Shown here one piece after another: positions 1 through 6,553 of a stretch of DNA of 8,248 nt (position 1 is its first letter; each line of letters begins with the position of its first letter). Origin of the DNA: UBA9619 sp964630665 (GTDB lineage: Bacteria; Pseudomonadota; Gammaproteobacteria; Arenicellales; UBA868). The notes below the pieces were generated by a model. That model made no database searches. It was given only the letters and a program-made list of their open reading frames with translations, and was not told the origin of the DNA. A program made the position numbers and the translations under genes. The DNA lies in assembly GCA_964630665.1 (NCBI GenBank), contig CAZVVN010000104.1:1-8248 (forward strand), in the 5' to 3' direction.

Positions 1-55
1 TCAACCCCATACTCCCTTAGCAGGGGAGCGCCTTCAGCCGCTCGGCCACCTCTCC
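1..55 (-). tRNA. serV: tRNA-Ser(GCU), 5' part, cut by the window edge
   Basis: Read on the minus strand, this begins GGAGAGGUGGCCGAGCGGCU and continues into an anticodon arm with stem CUCCC/GGGAG (positions 28-24 and 16-12) around the loop CUGCUAA. The anticodon GCU lies at 21-19, so the tRNA decodes the serine codons AGC and AGU. The sequence is very close to the E. coli tRNA-Ser(GCU) as I remember it. The 5' end is at 55. The variable arm, T arm and acceptor 3' strand lie beyond position 1. In many gammaproteobacteria this tRNA follows csrA directly; here a transporter gene separates them. The symbol follows E. coli usage. Confidence 0.95.
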
Positions 56-73
56 GTTGGGAACGATGGGTCA

Positions 74-79
74 ATTATA
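74..79 (-). promoter_or_regulatory. -10 box of the tRNA-Ser promoter
   Basis: A perfect TATAAT lies on the minus strand 18 bases upstream of the mature tRNA 5' end, so transcription would start around 66-67 with a short leader. The hexamer 17 bases further upstream (AACCAA) is a poor -35 match. The box falls in the 71-base gap between the transporter stop codon and the tRNA, so the tRNA probably has its own promoter rather than depending on read-through. Confidence 0.6.
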
Positions 80-126
80 GGTCACTCCCAGTCTCATTGG
101 TTGGTCAGCACAGCCGGGTACGTGAG

Positions 127-1884
127 TCAGTCGTTATCTTCTGGCCCAGGAAGGGTTGCGCATTCGCGAAAAATTCTGCGTTCGCATATTTTGCAGAACG
201 AATGATTCAATTTTGGAAAGATAGTGGCAATGGCATGGTGTTTCTTCTGGAATTGATGATCCTCACCGATATCCCGCATGTAGCTGCCACGGCGCAGAAT
301 TGCCAGAGCGTCGGCTTTGATACGATACAAATACAAACCGCCACCTTCAGCCGTCCGCCGTTGCGCCTCCAGAGCAAGAAACTCCGCGCCAGACACATCA
401 ATCTCGTTGATCCCCGAACAGATCAACAAGAGATGCGTCTGCCTCGGCTCACGTTGCCGGTAGATACGCAGCATTCTCTCGACATAATGTGTCGACCCGA
501 AATAAAGCGAACCATCCACCCGAAGTATCTTGAGTTGTGGGCACTCGTCCAAGTTAGGGTCAGTGACAAATCCCCGGTCCGGCTGATTGACATCTGGCAC
601 CCGCGAAAACATCCGAGGTCGAGAGGTATCCATAACATATAGCAACAACCCGAATACGACTCCCAACAGAATTGCAAACTCAAGGCCGACGAACAACGCG
701 GTACTAATAGTCAACACTAGGACAGCCGCTTCCATCCGGCTTGCACGAACAATTCTCGCGATGCGGGGTACGTCAATTAACTTCCAGGCGACCAGAAACA
801 ACACGCTCGCCATCACGGCATTTGGCAGGTAAGCTGTCAGCGGTGCGACTAGAACCACGCACACCATCAGAAACAAGCCCGCAAATACAGCAGCAAGCGG
901 AGTACGGGCTCCAGCTTCGTAATTGACAGCGCTGCGATTAAACGAACCGGTCGCGACGTAGCCTGAGAAGAATCCGGCTGCCACATTAGATAAGCCCTGG
1001 CCGACAAACTCTTGGTTGCTATCCAGATTCTGGCCTGAGCGTAACGCAAGCGAGCGACCGATTGTAACGGCTTCGGTCAAGGCCAAAAGGGTGATTGCGG
1101 CGGCTGCTGGAGCCAACATCTGAATGACTTCGAACGAGATCCCCGGTCTGGACAATGGCGGCAGACCCGCTGGCAACGCACCGACCGACTCAATTCCCGT
1201 CGAACCCTGGCCAAGAATCAGATTCAACAGATACGCAAGTATTCCCCCAGCAATCATCGAGACAAGCATATAGGGTATGCGTGGGAACCAGCGTAGCGAC
1301 GCAATTCCGGCCAGTAATGCAGTGAGCCCCACGGTCAAATCGTAAGGGTTAATCTTTCCAATATTCTGGGCAAGGCGCACCAGAATCTGGTAGAGATGCC
1401 CCCCACCGGAGATATCCAGGCCGAGAAAGTGCTGAACCTGACTCAACATGATCAGGATCGCAGCGCCGGAAATAAAGCCAACGACCACAGTGTGAGAAAT
1501 AAAGTCAACGACGGCACCCAGTCGCAACATTCCCAGTACCAACTGAAAAATGCCGACCATCAAGGTCAGTGTCAAAGCAAGCTGGACGTACTCTTCACTG
1601 CCAGGCAGTGCATAGGGACTAAGGGTCGAAAACAACACCACTGATGCGGCAGTCGTGGGACCTGATACCAGATGCCAAGAAGAACCGAACAACGCAGCCA
1701 CAATGGCCGGCACTATTCCCGCATATAAACCGTACTCCGGTGGCATTCCAGCGATCGTTGCGAAAGCAACTCCCTGGGGTAAAACGACGATCGCACCGGT
1801 AAGCCCGGCAATCAGATCATGTTGAAATGACTCTCGGTCGATGCGCGAACGCCAGCGCAGGAAGGGGAAAAGACTTCTCAGCAA
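127..1884 (-). CDS. SulP family (SLC26-type) inorganic anion transporter with STAS domain
   Basis: This is a 585-residue inner-membrane anion transporter. The N-terminal signature (LPQGVAFATIAGMPPEYGLY, residues 35-54) and SGPTTAAS (74-81) are classic SulP motifs, followed by EAVTIGRSLA (271-280), the NQEFVGQGLSN stretch (290-300) and GSFNRSAVN (313-321). Hydrophobic segments fill residues 24-417. A cytoplasmic STAS domain covers about 448-555, with the core INEIDVSGAEFL (492-503). The tail (556-585) carries Cys564, Cys567 and Cys575. The substrate cannot be read from sequence; sulfate, bicarbonate and other anions are all known in the family. The start is TTG at 1884, the only usual start codon in an open frame that extends back to a stop at 2008-2010; it gives the family-like N-terminus LRSLFPFLRW. 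The Shine-Dalgarno is poor (AGGG two bases from TTG). Length is normal and no frame break is seen. Confidence 0.93.
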   Translation of the reverse strand: MLRSLFPFLRWRSRIDRESFQHDLIAGLTGAIVVLPQGVAFATIAGMPPEYGLYAGIVPAIVAALFGSSWHLVSGPTTAASVVLFSTLSPYALPGSEEYVQLALTLTLMVGIFQLVLGMLRLGAVVDFISHTVVVGFISGAAILIMLSQVQHFLGLDISGGGHLYQILVRLAQNIGKINPYDLTVGLTALLAGIASLRWFPRIPYMLVSMIAGGILAYLLNLILGQGSTGIESVGALPAGLPPLSRPGISFEVIQMLAPAAAAITLLALTEAVTIGRSLALRSGQNLDSNQEFVGQGLSNVAAGFFSGYVATGSFNRSAVNYEAGARTPLAAVFAGLFLMVCVVLVAPLTAYLPNAVMASVLFLVAWKLIDVPRIARIVRASRMEAAVLVLTISTALFVGLEFAILLGVVFGLLLYVMDTSRPRMFSRVPDVNQPDRGFVTDPNLDECPQLKILRVDGSLYFGSTHYVERMLRIYRQREPRQTHLLLICSGINEIDVSGAEFLALEAQRRTAEGGGLYLYRIKADALAILRRGSYMRDIGEDHQFQKKHHAIATIFPKLNHSFCKICERRIFRECATLPGPEDND

Positions 1885-2009
1885 TGCCCTAGTGCAACCA
1901 TTGACGCGTGTAGTGTGAAATCGGCGGGATGAGTATTCCCGATGCCAAAATCTCTTTATGGATTCTGAGCACGTTGCTGGCCCGGATTCGATTCGCCATG
2001 ACCGCGATC

Positions 2010-2041
2010 ATTTTACCGGTACGCCATAATGGCTCTGTCAA
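2010..2041 (-). promoter_or_regulatory. candidate sulP promoter
   Basis: On the minus strand a consensus -35 TTGACA (2041-2036) is followed by TAAAAT (2015-2010), which matches TATAAT at five of six positions. The 20-base spacing is longer than the preferred 17. Reading the -10 as GGTAAA gives 18 bases but a weaker hexamer. Transcription would start near 2003, giving a leader of about 120 bases. A second TTGACA lies exactly 18 bases upstream. Confidence 0.35.
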
Positions 2042-2067
2042 AAACGGCCTCGCTGTCAAAGGATTGG

Positions 2068-2083
2068 GGCAGGACTTCCTGCC
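2068..2083 (-). repeat. perfect inverted repeat downstream of csrA
   Basis: GGCAGGA and TCCTGCC are exact reverse complements separated by two bases. As RNA this gives a six-pair stem with a four-base loop. It begins 68 bases past the csrA stop codon. The bases that follow on the minus strand (CCAATCCTTTG) are not a U-tract, so it is not a standard intrinsic terminator. It could stabilise the csrA mRNA 3' end, assist termination, or be a binding site; the sequence does not decide between these. Confidence 0.4.
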
Positions 2084-2151
2084 AACGGGACGACTGAACT
2101 CAACCGGCGTAAATATATCACAGCTCCGATATTACGCTGCCGAAACAATGA

Positions 2152-2355
2152 TCAGGGCTGATCGTTCTCTTCATCGTGCGCACCCGGATCATCCGCAGCT
2201 TGGATTCGGTCGTAAACTTCCTCCCGGTGAATTGCAATGTCACGGGGGGCTTCTATTCCAATCCGAATCTGATTACCCCGAACACCGAGAACGGTCACTG
2301 TGATCTCGTCACCAATGTTCAGCGCCTCTCCGATTCTGCGTGTCAATATCAGCAT
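2152..2355 (-). CDS. csrA: carbon storage regulator CsrA (RsmA)
   Basis: This is a small homodimeric RNA-binding protein that represses or stabilises target mRNAs by binding GGA motifs, often over the ribosome binding site. The 67 residues start MLILTRRIGEALNIGDEITV and keep the two RNA-contacting parts of the family: Leu4, Thr5 and Arg6 in the first strand, and Arg44 (HREEVY) in the last. Ile42 replaces the usual Val42. After residue 54 the tail is acidic and divergent, as is common. The start is secured by a strong AAGGAGG (2367-2361) five bases from ATG. The position directly after lysC is standard for gammaproteobacteria. The protein is typical in length and complete. Confidence 0.97.
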   Translation of the reverse strand: MLILTRRIGEALNIGDEITVTVLGVRGNQIRIGIEAPRDIAIHREEVYDRIQAADDPGAHDEENDQP

Positions 2356-2468
2356 CCGGCCCTCCTTGGGCTATGGGACCTCTTCCGGCCGCTGAGGTTC
2401 CCCCTTGATCAGGCCCACAACGTAACCAGATTCCAGGTAAGGCATGAAATCCTAATGAATATTTTGAT
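2355..2468 (-). promoter_or_regulatory. GGA-rich csrA leader, candidate autoregulatory CsrA binding region
   Basis: On the minus strand the lysC-csrA gap holds six GGA triplets, at 2452-2450, 2434-2432, 2401-2399, 2386-2384, 2365-2363 and 2357-2355. The fifth is inside the Shine-Dalgarno AAGGAGG and the sixth touches the ATG. Possible short stems bring some of them into loops: CCTC (2396-2393) with GAGG (2382-2379) encloses the 2386-2384 motif, and CGGCC (2391-2387) with GGCCG (2362-2358) spans the translation start region. E. coli CsrA represses its own leader through several GGA sites, so the same control is likely here by inference. No clear promoter is visible, so the true 5' end is unknown. 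Confidence 0.5.
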
Positions 2469-3005
2469 TCACCTGTCATCCGGCGAAGCCTGAACTGCTA
2501 TCGCCGAATCAAGGCTCTCTTCGGTGGTGTCAACCTCCAGGCCGAAAGCCTTGTGCAGTGCCCGCACGGCGAGTTCCACATAGCGGTCCGCAACGCCAAT
2601 CGAGATCTTAATCTCAGACGTCGAGATCAGTTCGATGTTGATACCTTCAGTGGCCATAGCCTCAAACATGGTCGTCGCGATACCAGCGTGGGAGCGCATG
2701 CCGACGCCGACAACTGAAATCTTGGCCAGCTGGTCGTCTCCTGCAACCTCCCGCGCACCCAGATCGACTGCGACTGAATCCAGGATCTTCCGGGCATCCG
2801 CGTATTCGCTCCGATTAACGGTGAATGTCAGGTCCGTCGTATCATCCTGGGCGACGTTCTGGATAATCATGTCAACATTGAGATGAGCTTGAGAGATACG
2901 ACTGAAGATTTTGGACGCCACTCCGGGTTGGTCTGGAATCCCACGAATGGTCAGTTTCGCTTCGTTACGGTTATAGGCAATTCCTGCAATGAGTGGCTGT
3001 TCCAT
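2469..3005 (-). CDS. probable aspartate kinase beta subunit from an internal in-frame start
   Basis: Met247 of the aspartate kinase (ATG at 3005-3003) is preceded by GAGGT at 3017-3013 with a seven-base spacer. This is a better ribosome binding site than the one in front of the full-length start. Translation from here gives 178 residues (MEQPLIAGIAYN...) containing exactly the two ACT domains and no kinase domain. In Bacillus subtilis and Corynebacterium glutamicum, lysC makes an alpha2-beta2 enzyme in just this way, and the C. glutamicum beta subunit starts near residue 250. The site and spacing are seen in the sequence; that the start is used here is inferred. Confidence 0.55.
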   Translation of the reverse strand: MEQPLIAGIAYNRNEAKLTIRGIPDQPGVASKIFSRISQAHLNVDMIIQNVAQDDTTDLTFTVNRSEYADARKILDSVAVDLGAREVAGDDQLAKISVVGVGMRSHAGIATTMFEAMATEGINIELISTSEIKISIGVADRYVELAVRALHKAFGLEVDTTEESLDSAIAVQASPDDR

Positions 3006-3743
3006 GTCTTTTACCTCGTGAGTAATCAGGGTACCTGGCCCATCCTCAAAGGACGATACCACCCGCAGCGGAACCTTGTACTTCCCCGCAAATTCCACCG
3101 ACCGAGTCTGCAGAACCTTGGCACCAAGGCTTGAGAGCTCGAGCATTTCCTCGACAGTGATGTGGTCGAGGCGGCGCGCCTCCGGAACGATAGCCGGATC
3201 AGCCGTATAGACACCGTCAACGTCGGTGTAGATCCGGCACTCATCGGCCTGCAAGGCAGCGGCCATGGCCACAGCCGTCGTGTCGGACCCGCCACGCCCC
3301 AGGGTGGTGATGTTCCCGCACTCATCCACACCCTGAAAACCTGCAATGACCACTACATTGCGTTGCGCAATATCGGCTCGAACGGAGTCCGCGTCAATAT
3401 CCAGGATCCGGGCCTTTCCGTGAACATTATCGGTCAGGATTCTGACCTGCCCGCCAGTATAGGAACGCGCTTCGATCTGCCGGTTATGCAGCGCCATCGC
3501 CAACAGGGCGATCGTAACCTGTTCCCCGGTCGATACGAGCACGTCGATCTCCCGTGCATCAGCTTTGGGGTCAATCGCCCGGGCGAGATCAAGCAGGCGG
3601 TTGGTTTCACCTGCCATTGCGGAGACCACCACCACCAGGTCCTCACCGGCCTGGTGTGAGCGCGTGACCCGGTCCGCAACCGCGTGAATGCGCTCGGCAG
3701 TTCCGACAGACGTACCACCGTATTTTTCAACGATTAACGGCAT
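2469..3743 (-). CDS. lysC: aspartate kinase, alpha subunit
   Basis: This enzyme phosphorylates aspartate with ATP, the first committed step towards lysine, threonine, methionine and diaminopimelate. It has 424 residues. The kinase domain (about 1-240) has KYGGTSVG (7-14), SAMAGETNRL (41-50), STGEQV (71-76), the nucleotide-site stretch TTLGRGGSDTTA (146-157) and YTDVDGVYTADP (172-183). Two ACT domains follow (about 263-335 and 342-408), the usual allosteric site for lysine and/or threonine. There is no homoserine dehydrogenase domain. Length and motifs match the Pseudomonas, Bacillus and Corynebacterium class. The ATG at 3743 puts KYGGTSV at the expected distance, although the Shine-Dalgarno before it is weak. 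The gene follows alaS after 206 bases and precedes csrA by 113. A second in-frame start gives a probable beta subunit. Confidence 0.96.
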   Translation of the reverse strand: MPLIVEKYGGTSVGTAERIHAVADRVTRSHQAGEDLVVVVSAMAGETNRLLDLARAIDPKADAREIDVLVSTGEQVTIALLAMALHNRQIEARSYTGGQVRILTDNVHGKARILDIDADSVRADIAQRNVVVIAGFQGVDECGNITTLGRGGSDTTAVAMAAALQADECRIYTDVDGVYTADPAIVPEARRLDHITVEEMLELSSLGAKVLQTRSVEFAGKYKVPLRVVSSFEDGPGTLITHEVKDMEQPLIAGIAYNRNEAKLTIRGIPDQPGVASKIFSRISQAHLNVDMIIQNVAQDDTTDLTFTVNRSEYADARKILDSVAVDLGAREVAGDDQLAKISVVGVGMRSHAGIATTMFEAMATEGINIELISTSEIKISIGVADRYVELAVRALHKAFGLEVDTTEESLDSAIAVQASPDDR

Positions 3744-3949
3744 AAGCTGACACTGGTCCAGGGATTGTAGCGGGGCGCGAATTAAAGCCCTTTTGCGGCA
3801 TAAGGTAAAGCCCCGGGCTTATCCACTGATGTTCCGACCGCACCTCGGGAAACAGGGCGCTCGAGAGACCTGGAATTAACGAATGGTTCTAAAGTGCACT
3901 TTCCCTGGCCGTACGTTCTACAGTTACTGGGATCGGGGAATAAGGTCGC
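3744..3949 (-). promoter_or_regulatory. alaS-lysC intergenic region with inverted repeats and a possible lysC -10 box
   Basis: There is no gene in these 206 bases. A TACAAT at 3769-3764 could be a -10 box for lysC, with a start near 3757 and a very short leader, but no good -35 is present. Upstream of it, the segment ATAAGCCC (3822-3815) can pair with GGGCTTT in two copies (3813-3807 and 3790-3784) or with CTTAT at 3804-3800. A 12-base palindrome lies at 3891-3902. No strong intrinsic terminator for alaS is seen, and I could not fit the conserved core of a lysine riboswitch. Confidence 0.35.
3891..3902. repeat. 12-base perfect palindrome AAAGTGCACTTT
   Basis: AAAGTGCACTTT equals its own reverse complement. 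It lies 47 bases downstream of the alaS stop codon and 147 bases upstream of the lysC start. Such symmetry can mark a dimeric repressor site, but there is only one copy in the window and no known regulator matches it, so a function is not claimed. Confidence 0.4.
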
Positions 3950-6553
3950 TTATCGGGTGTCGGTTAATTTTTCAGCGGCCGCTACCAGCGCCTGGTCAAG
4001 CGAATTTGTATCCGTTCCACCGCCCTGCGCCATATCTGCTTTACCACCGCCTTTGCCACCGACTATTGGCGCCAGTACCGCAACGAGCTTACCCGCGTGG
4101 CAGGTCTCTACAAGATCCGGAGTGACCCCGGCAAGTATGCTGGCCTTGCCTTTGTGCACACCGCCAACCACAACGACACCAGAGCCAAGCTTATCGCGCA
4201 AGCGATCAAGCATCACCCGCAAGCCTTTGACCTCCACGCCGTCATGTCGAGCAGTCAGCAGTCGAACATCCCCGACCTGCTGAATCTTCTGCTCAGGACT
4301 CTCGCTATTGCCCCCGGAAGCAAGTTCCCCCTGAAGCTGTTCGATCTTATTCTCCAGAGCTTTAAGCCGGGACCGCATACTCCCGGCCTTGCTTTCCAGG
4401 TCACCGACTCCGGTGCGAAAAAGCCCCGCGAGCCGTTCCAGCATCGCGCCTTGCTGCATGGCGTGCCTGCGCGCGGTATCCCCAGTCAACGCCTCGATGC
4501 GCCTCACCCCGGCTGCAATACCGGACTCCGATACGATCCGGAAAAACCCGATATCGCCAGTGCGTTGAACGTGCGTGCCTCCACAAAGTTCCAGGGAAAA
4601 CTCAGCCATGCCAACTACTCTTACCTGGTCATCATATTTCTCACCAAAAAGAGCCGCAGCGCCCTGCTCCCGCGCCTCCTCCAACGCCATGACTTCGGTC
4701 GCTACGGGGTCGTTGGCGCGGACCTGGTCATTGACGATCGCTTCGATCTTGTCCAGCTGATGAGCGCCGACGGCTTCCGGATGTGAGAAGTCGAACCGTA
4801 GCCGCTGCGGTTCGACCAGCGAACCCTTCTGCTGAACATGCTCACCCAGGACCTGACGCAAAGCCGCGTGCAACAGATGTGTCGCCGAGTGGTTTGCAGC
4901 CGTCGCCAGCCGCTGATCAGTATCCACCGACACCGATACAGGCTGCCCGACCTTCAGCCGGCCGCTGGTCAGTTGCCCGTGGTGAGCAATGACCCGCTGG
5001 GCCAGGTAGTGGGCACCAGTGACTTCGAACAACTCATCGGCTTCACCGACAATGCGGGCGGTATCGCCGACCTGCCCGCCGCTTTCAGCATAGACGGGCG
5101 TGCGGTCGAGTATGACCAGAGCCGCCTGGCCGTTCTCAATCGAGCCGACCTCCTCGCCGTCATAAACAATGGAAAGGACCGTGGCTGAATCAGCCAGCGA
5201 CTGGTAGCCCGTGAACACGGTACTCTGGTCGATGCTGACTTTGGTCGCGTCGACCATCTGGAACTGGCTGGCCGCCCGCGCCCGTTCACGCTGTTCGGAC
5301 ATGGCGTGCTCAAATCCGTCCATATCGACCGTCAGACCCTGCTCCCTGGCGTAATCTGCGGTCAGATCCACGGGGAACCCATAGGTGTCGTAGAGCCGGA
5401 AGGTAAGTTCCCCGGGGATCACCCGCCCGGAGAGGTTGTCGATCTCCTGCTCAAGGATGCGAATTCCCTGCTCAAGGGTGTCAGCGAACCGCTCCCCTTC
5501 CAGTTTCAGTGTCTGTTCGACCCGGGCCTGATCGGCTGCCAGTTCCGGACAGGCCTCTCCCATCTGCTCTACCAGGGGTTCCACCAGTTCGTGCAGAAAC
5601 GGTTCGGTCGCCCCGAGTTGATGACCATGCCGGATCGCCCGCCGGATGATCCGGCGAAGCACATAACCTCTGCCCTCGTTGGAAGGTGTGACACCATCGG
5701 TAATGAGAAAAGACGTCGATCGGATGTGATCGGCAATGACCTTCAGTGAATTGTTCTTGAGATCATCACAGCCCACCACACCCGATGCAGCAGTAATCAG
5801 CGCCTGAAACAGATCCGTATCGTAGTTACTGTGAACGCCCTGCAACACTGCCGCCAGCCGCTCCAGACCCAGGCCCGTGTCGACCGACGGTTTCGGCAGG
5901 GGAACGTCTGTGCCATCCGATCCGCGATTGAACTGCATAAAGACGAGGTTCCAGATCTCAACGTATCGATCACCGTCTGCATCGGGCGAACCCGGCGGAC
6001 CGCCGCCCACCGCAGGCCCGTGATCGAAAAAGATCTCACTACAGGGGCCGCAGGGGCCCGTGTCACCCATGGCCCAGAAATTATCGCTGACGCCGATTCT
6101 CGCAAACCGCTCGCCGGGCACGCCGATCTCGCGCAACCAGATATCCTCCGCCTCATCGTCCTTCTCGTAGACTGTGACCCAGAGTTTTTCCTCGGGTAAT
6201 CCATAACCGGTGGTCAGCAACTCCCAGGCGAAACCGATCGCTTCGCGCTTGAAGTAGTCGCCAAAAGAAAAATTACCCAGCATTTCAAAGAACGTGTGAT
6301 GCCGGGCCGTGTAACCCACGTTTTCGAGGTCGTTGTGCTTACCACCGGCACGGACACAGCGTTGCGCGGTCACTGCGCGGTTGTAGGGCCTCTTGTCCTG
6401 GCCCAGGAAAACATCTTTGAACTGGACCATGCCGGCATTGGTGAACAATAGTGTCGGGTCATTGTGTGGCACGAGCGGACTGCTGGCGACTGTTTGATGG
6501 CCGCTCTGGGCGAAGTAATCCAGAAATTTCTGCCGAATGGCCGTGGTCTTCAT
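3950..6553 (-). CDS. alaS: alanine--tRNA ligase (AlaRS)
   Basis: AlaRS charges tRNA-Ala with alanine and hydrolyses mis-charged Ser- and Gly-tRNA-Ala. It has 867 residues (E. coli 876). The class II aminoacylation domain covers about 1-450: FTNAGMVQFKDVFLG (37-51), the RCVRAGGKHNDLENVG stretch (65-80), TFFEMLGNFSFGDYFK (87-102), GDTGPCGPCSEIFFD (163-177) and DTGLGLERL (225-233). The editing domain carries the zinc-type residues His555 and His559 (HSATH) and Cys657 and His661 (CGGTH). A coiled-coil linker (about 703-745) joins it to the C-Ala/DHHA1 domain with GGKGGGKADMAQGGG (832-846). I chose ATG at 6553 (MKTTAIRQKFLDYF) rather than an in-frame ATG 60 bases upstream, because family members start here. 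This ATG overlaps the recX stop as ATGA. Its own Shine-Dalgarno is weak (GGGA, eight bases away), which fits coupling to recX. Confidence 0.97.
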   Translation of the reverse strand: MKTTAIRQKFLDYFAQSGHQTVASSPLVPHNDPTLLFTNAGMVQFKDVFLGQDKRPYNRAVTAQRCVRAGGKHNDLENVGYTARHHTFFEMLGNFSFGDYFKREAIGFAWELLTTGYGLPEEKLWVTVYEKDDEAEDIWLREIGVPGERFARIGVSDNFWAMGDTGPCGPCSEIFFDHGPAVGGGPPGSPDADGDRYVEIWNLVFMQFNRGSDGTDVPLPKPSVDTGLGLERLAAVLQGVHSNYDTDLFQALITAASGVVGCDDLKNNSLKVIADHIRSTSFLITDGVTPSNEGRGYVLRRIIRRAIRHGHQLGATEPFLHELVEPLVEQMGEACPELAADQARVEQTLKLEGERFADTLEQGIRILEQEIDNLSGRVIPGELTFRLYDTYGFPVDLTADYAREQGLTVDMDGFEHAMSEQRERARAASQFQMVDATKVSIDQSTVFTGYQSLADSATVLSIVYDGEEVGSIENGQAALVILDRTPVYAESGGQVGDTARIVGEADELFEVTGAHYLAQRVIAHHGQLTSGRLKVGQPVSVSVDTDQRLATAANHSATHLLHAALRQVLGEHVQQKGSLVEPQRLRFDFSHPEAVGAHQLDKIEAIVNDQVRANDPVATEVMALEEAREQGAAALFGEKYDDQVRVVGMAEFSLELCGGTHVQRTGDIGFFRIVSESGIAAGVRRIEALTGDTARRHAMQQGAMLERLAGLFRTGVGDLESKAGSMRSRLKALENKIEQLQGELASGGNSESPEQKIQQVGDVRLLTARHDGVEVKGLRVMLDRLRDKLGSGVVVVGGVHKGKASILAGVTPDLVETCHAGKLVAVLAPIVGGKGGGKADMAQGGGTDTNSLDQALVAAAEKLTDTR

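Larger units (their letters stand above)
1885..2151 (-). other. csrA-sulP intergenic spacer and probable sulP leader
   Basis: No convincing gene lies in these 267 bases. In transcription order the spacer holds an extended -10-like TGATATATT at 2120-2112 without a matching -35. Next come a perfect inverted repeat at 2083-2068 and two TTGACA hexamers 18 bases apart at 2059-2054 and 2041-2036. Last is a leader hairpin at 1946-1923: GGC+GGGA pairs with TCCC+GCC, with a three-base bulge and a seven-base loop, ending 38 bases before the sulP start. The organisation suggests that sulP has its own promoter rather than being only a read-through product of csrA. Confidence 0.5.

Noticed and set aside
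97..642. A 181-codon plus-strand open frame over the STAS end of the transporter gene
   Set aside because: It is antisense to a clearly conserved STAS domain, has no ribosome site and no family similarity.
1985..2000. ATTCGATTCGCC, resembling a tRNA T-loop (TTCGATT), as a possible tRNA fragment or attachment site
   Set aside because: The flanking bases do not form a T-stem and no acceptor or anticodon arm follows. It does not match the tRNA-Ser end, which in any case lies outside the window.
1929..2303. A 124-codon open frame on the plus strand across the csrA-sulP spacer and into csrA
   Set aside because: It runs antisense through most of csrA, has no recognisable domain or ribosome site, and its composition looks like a chance frame.
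3744..3949. Lysine riboswitch upstream of lysC
   Set aside because: The gap is long enough, but I could not find the conserved core blocks or a five-way junction layout; only unrelated short inverted repeats are visible.
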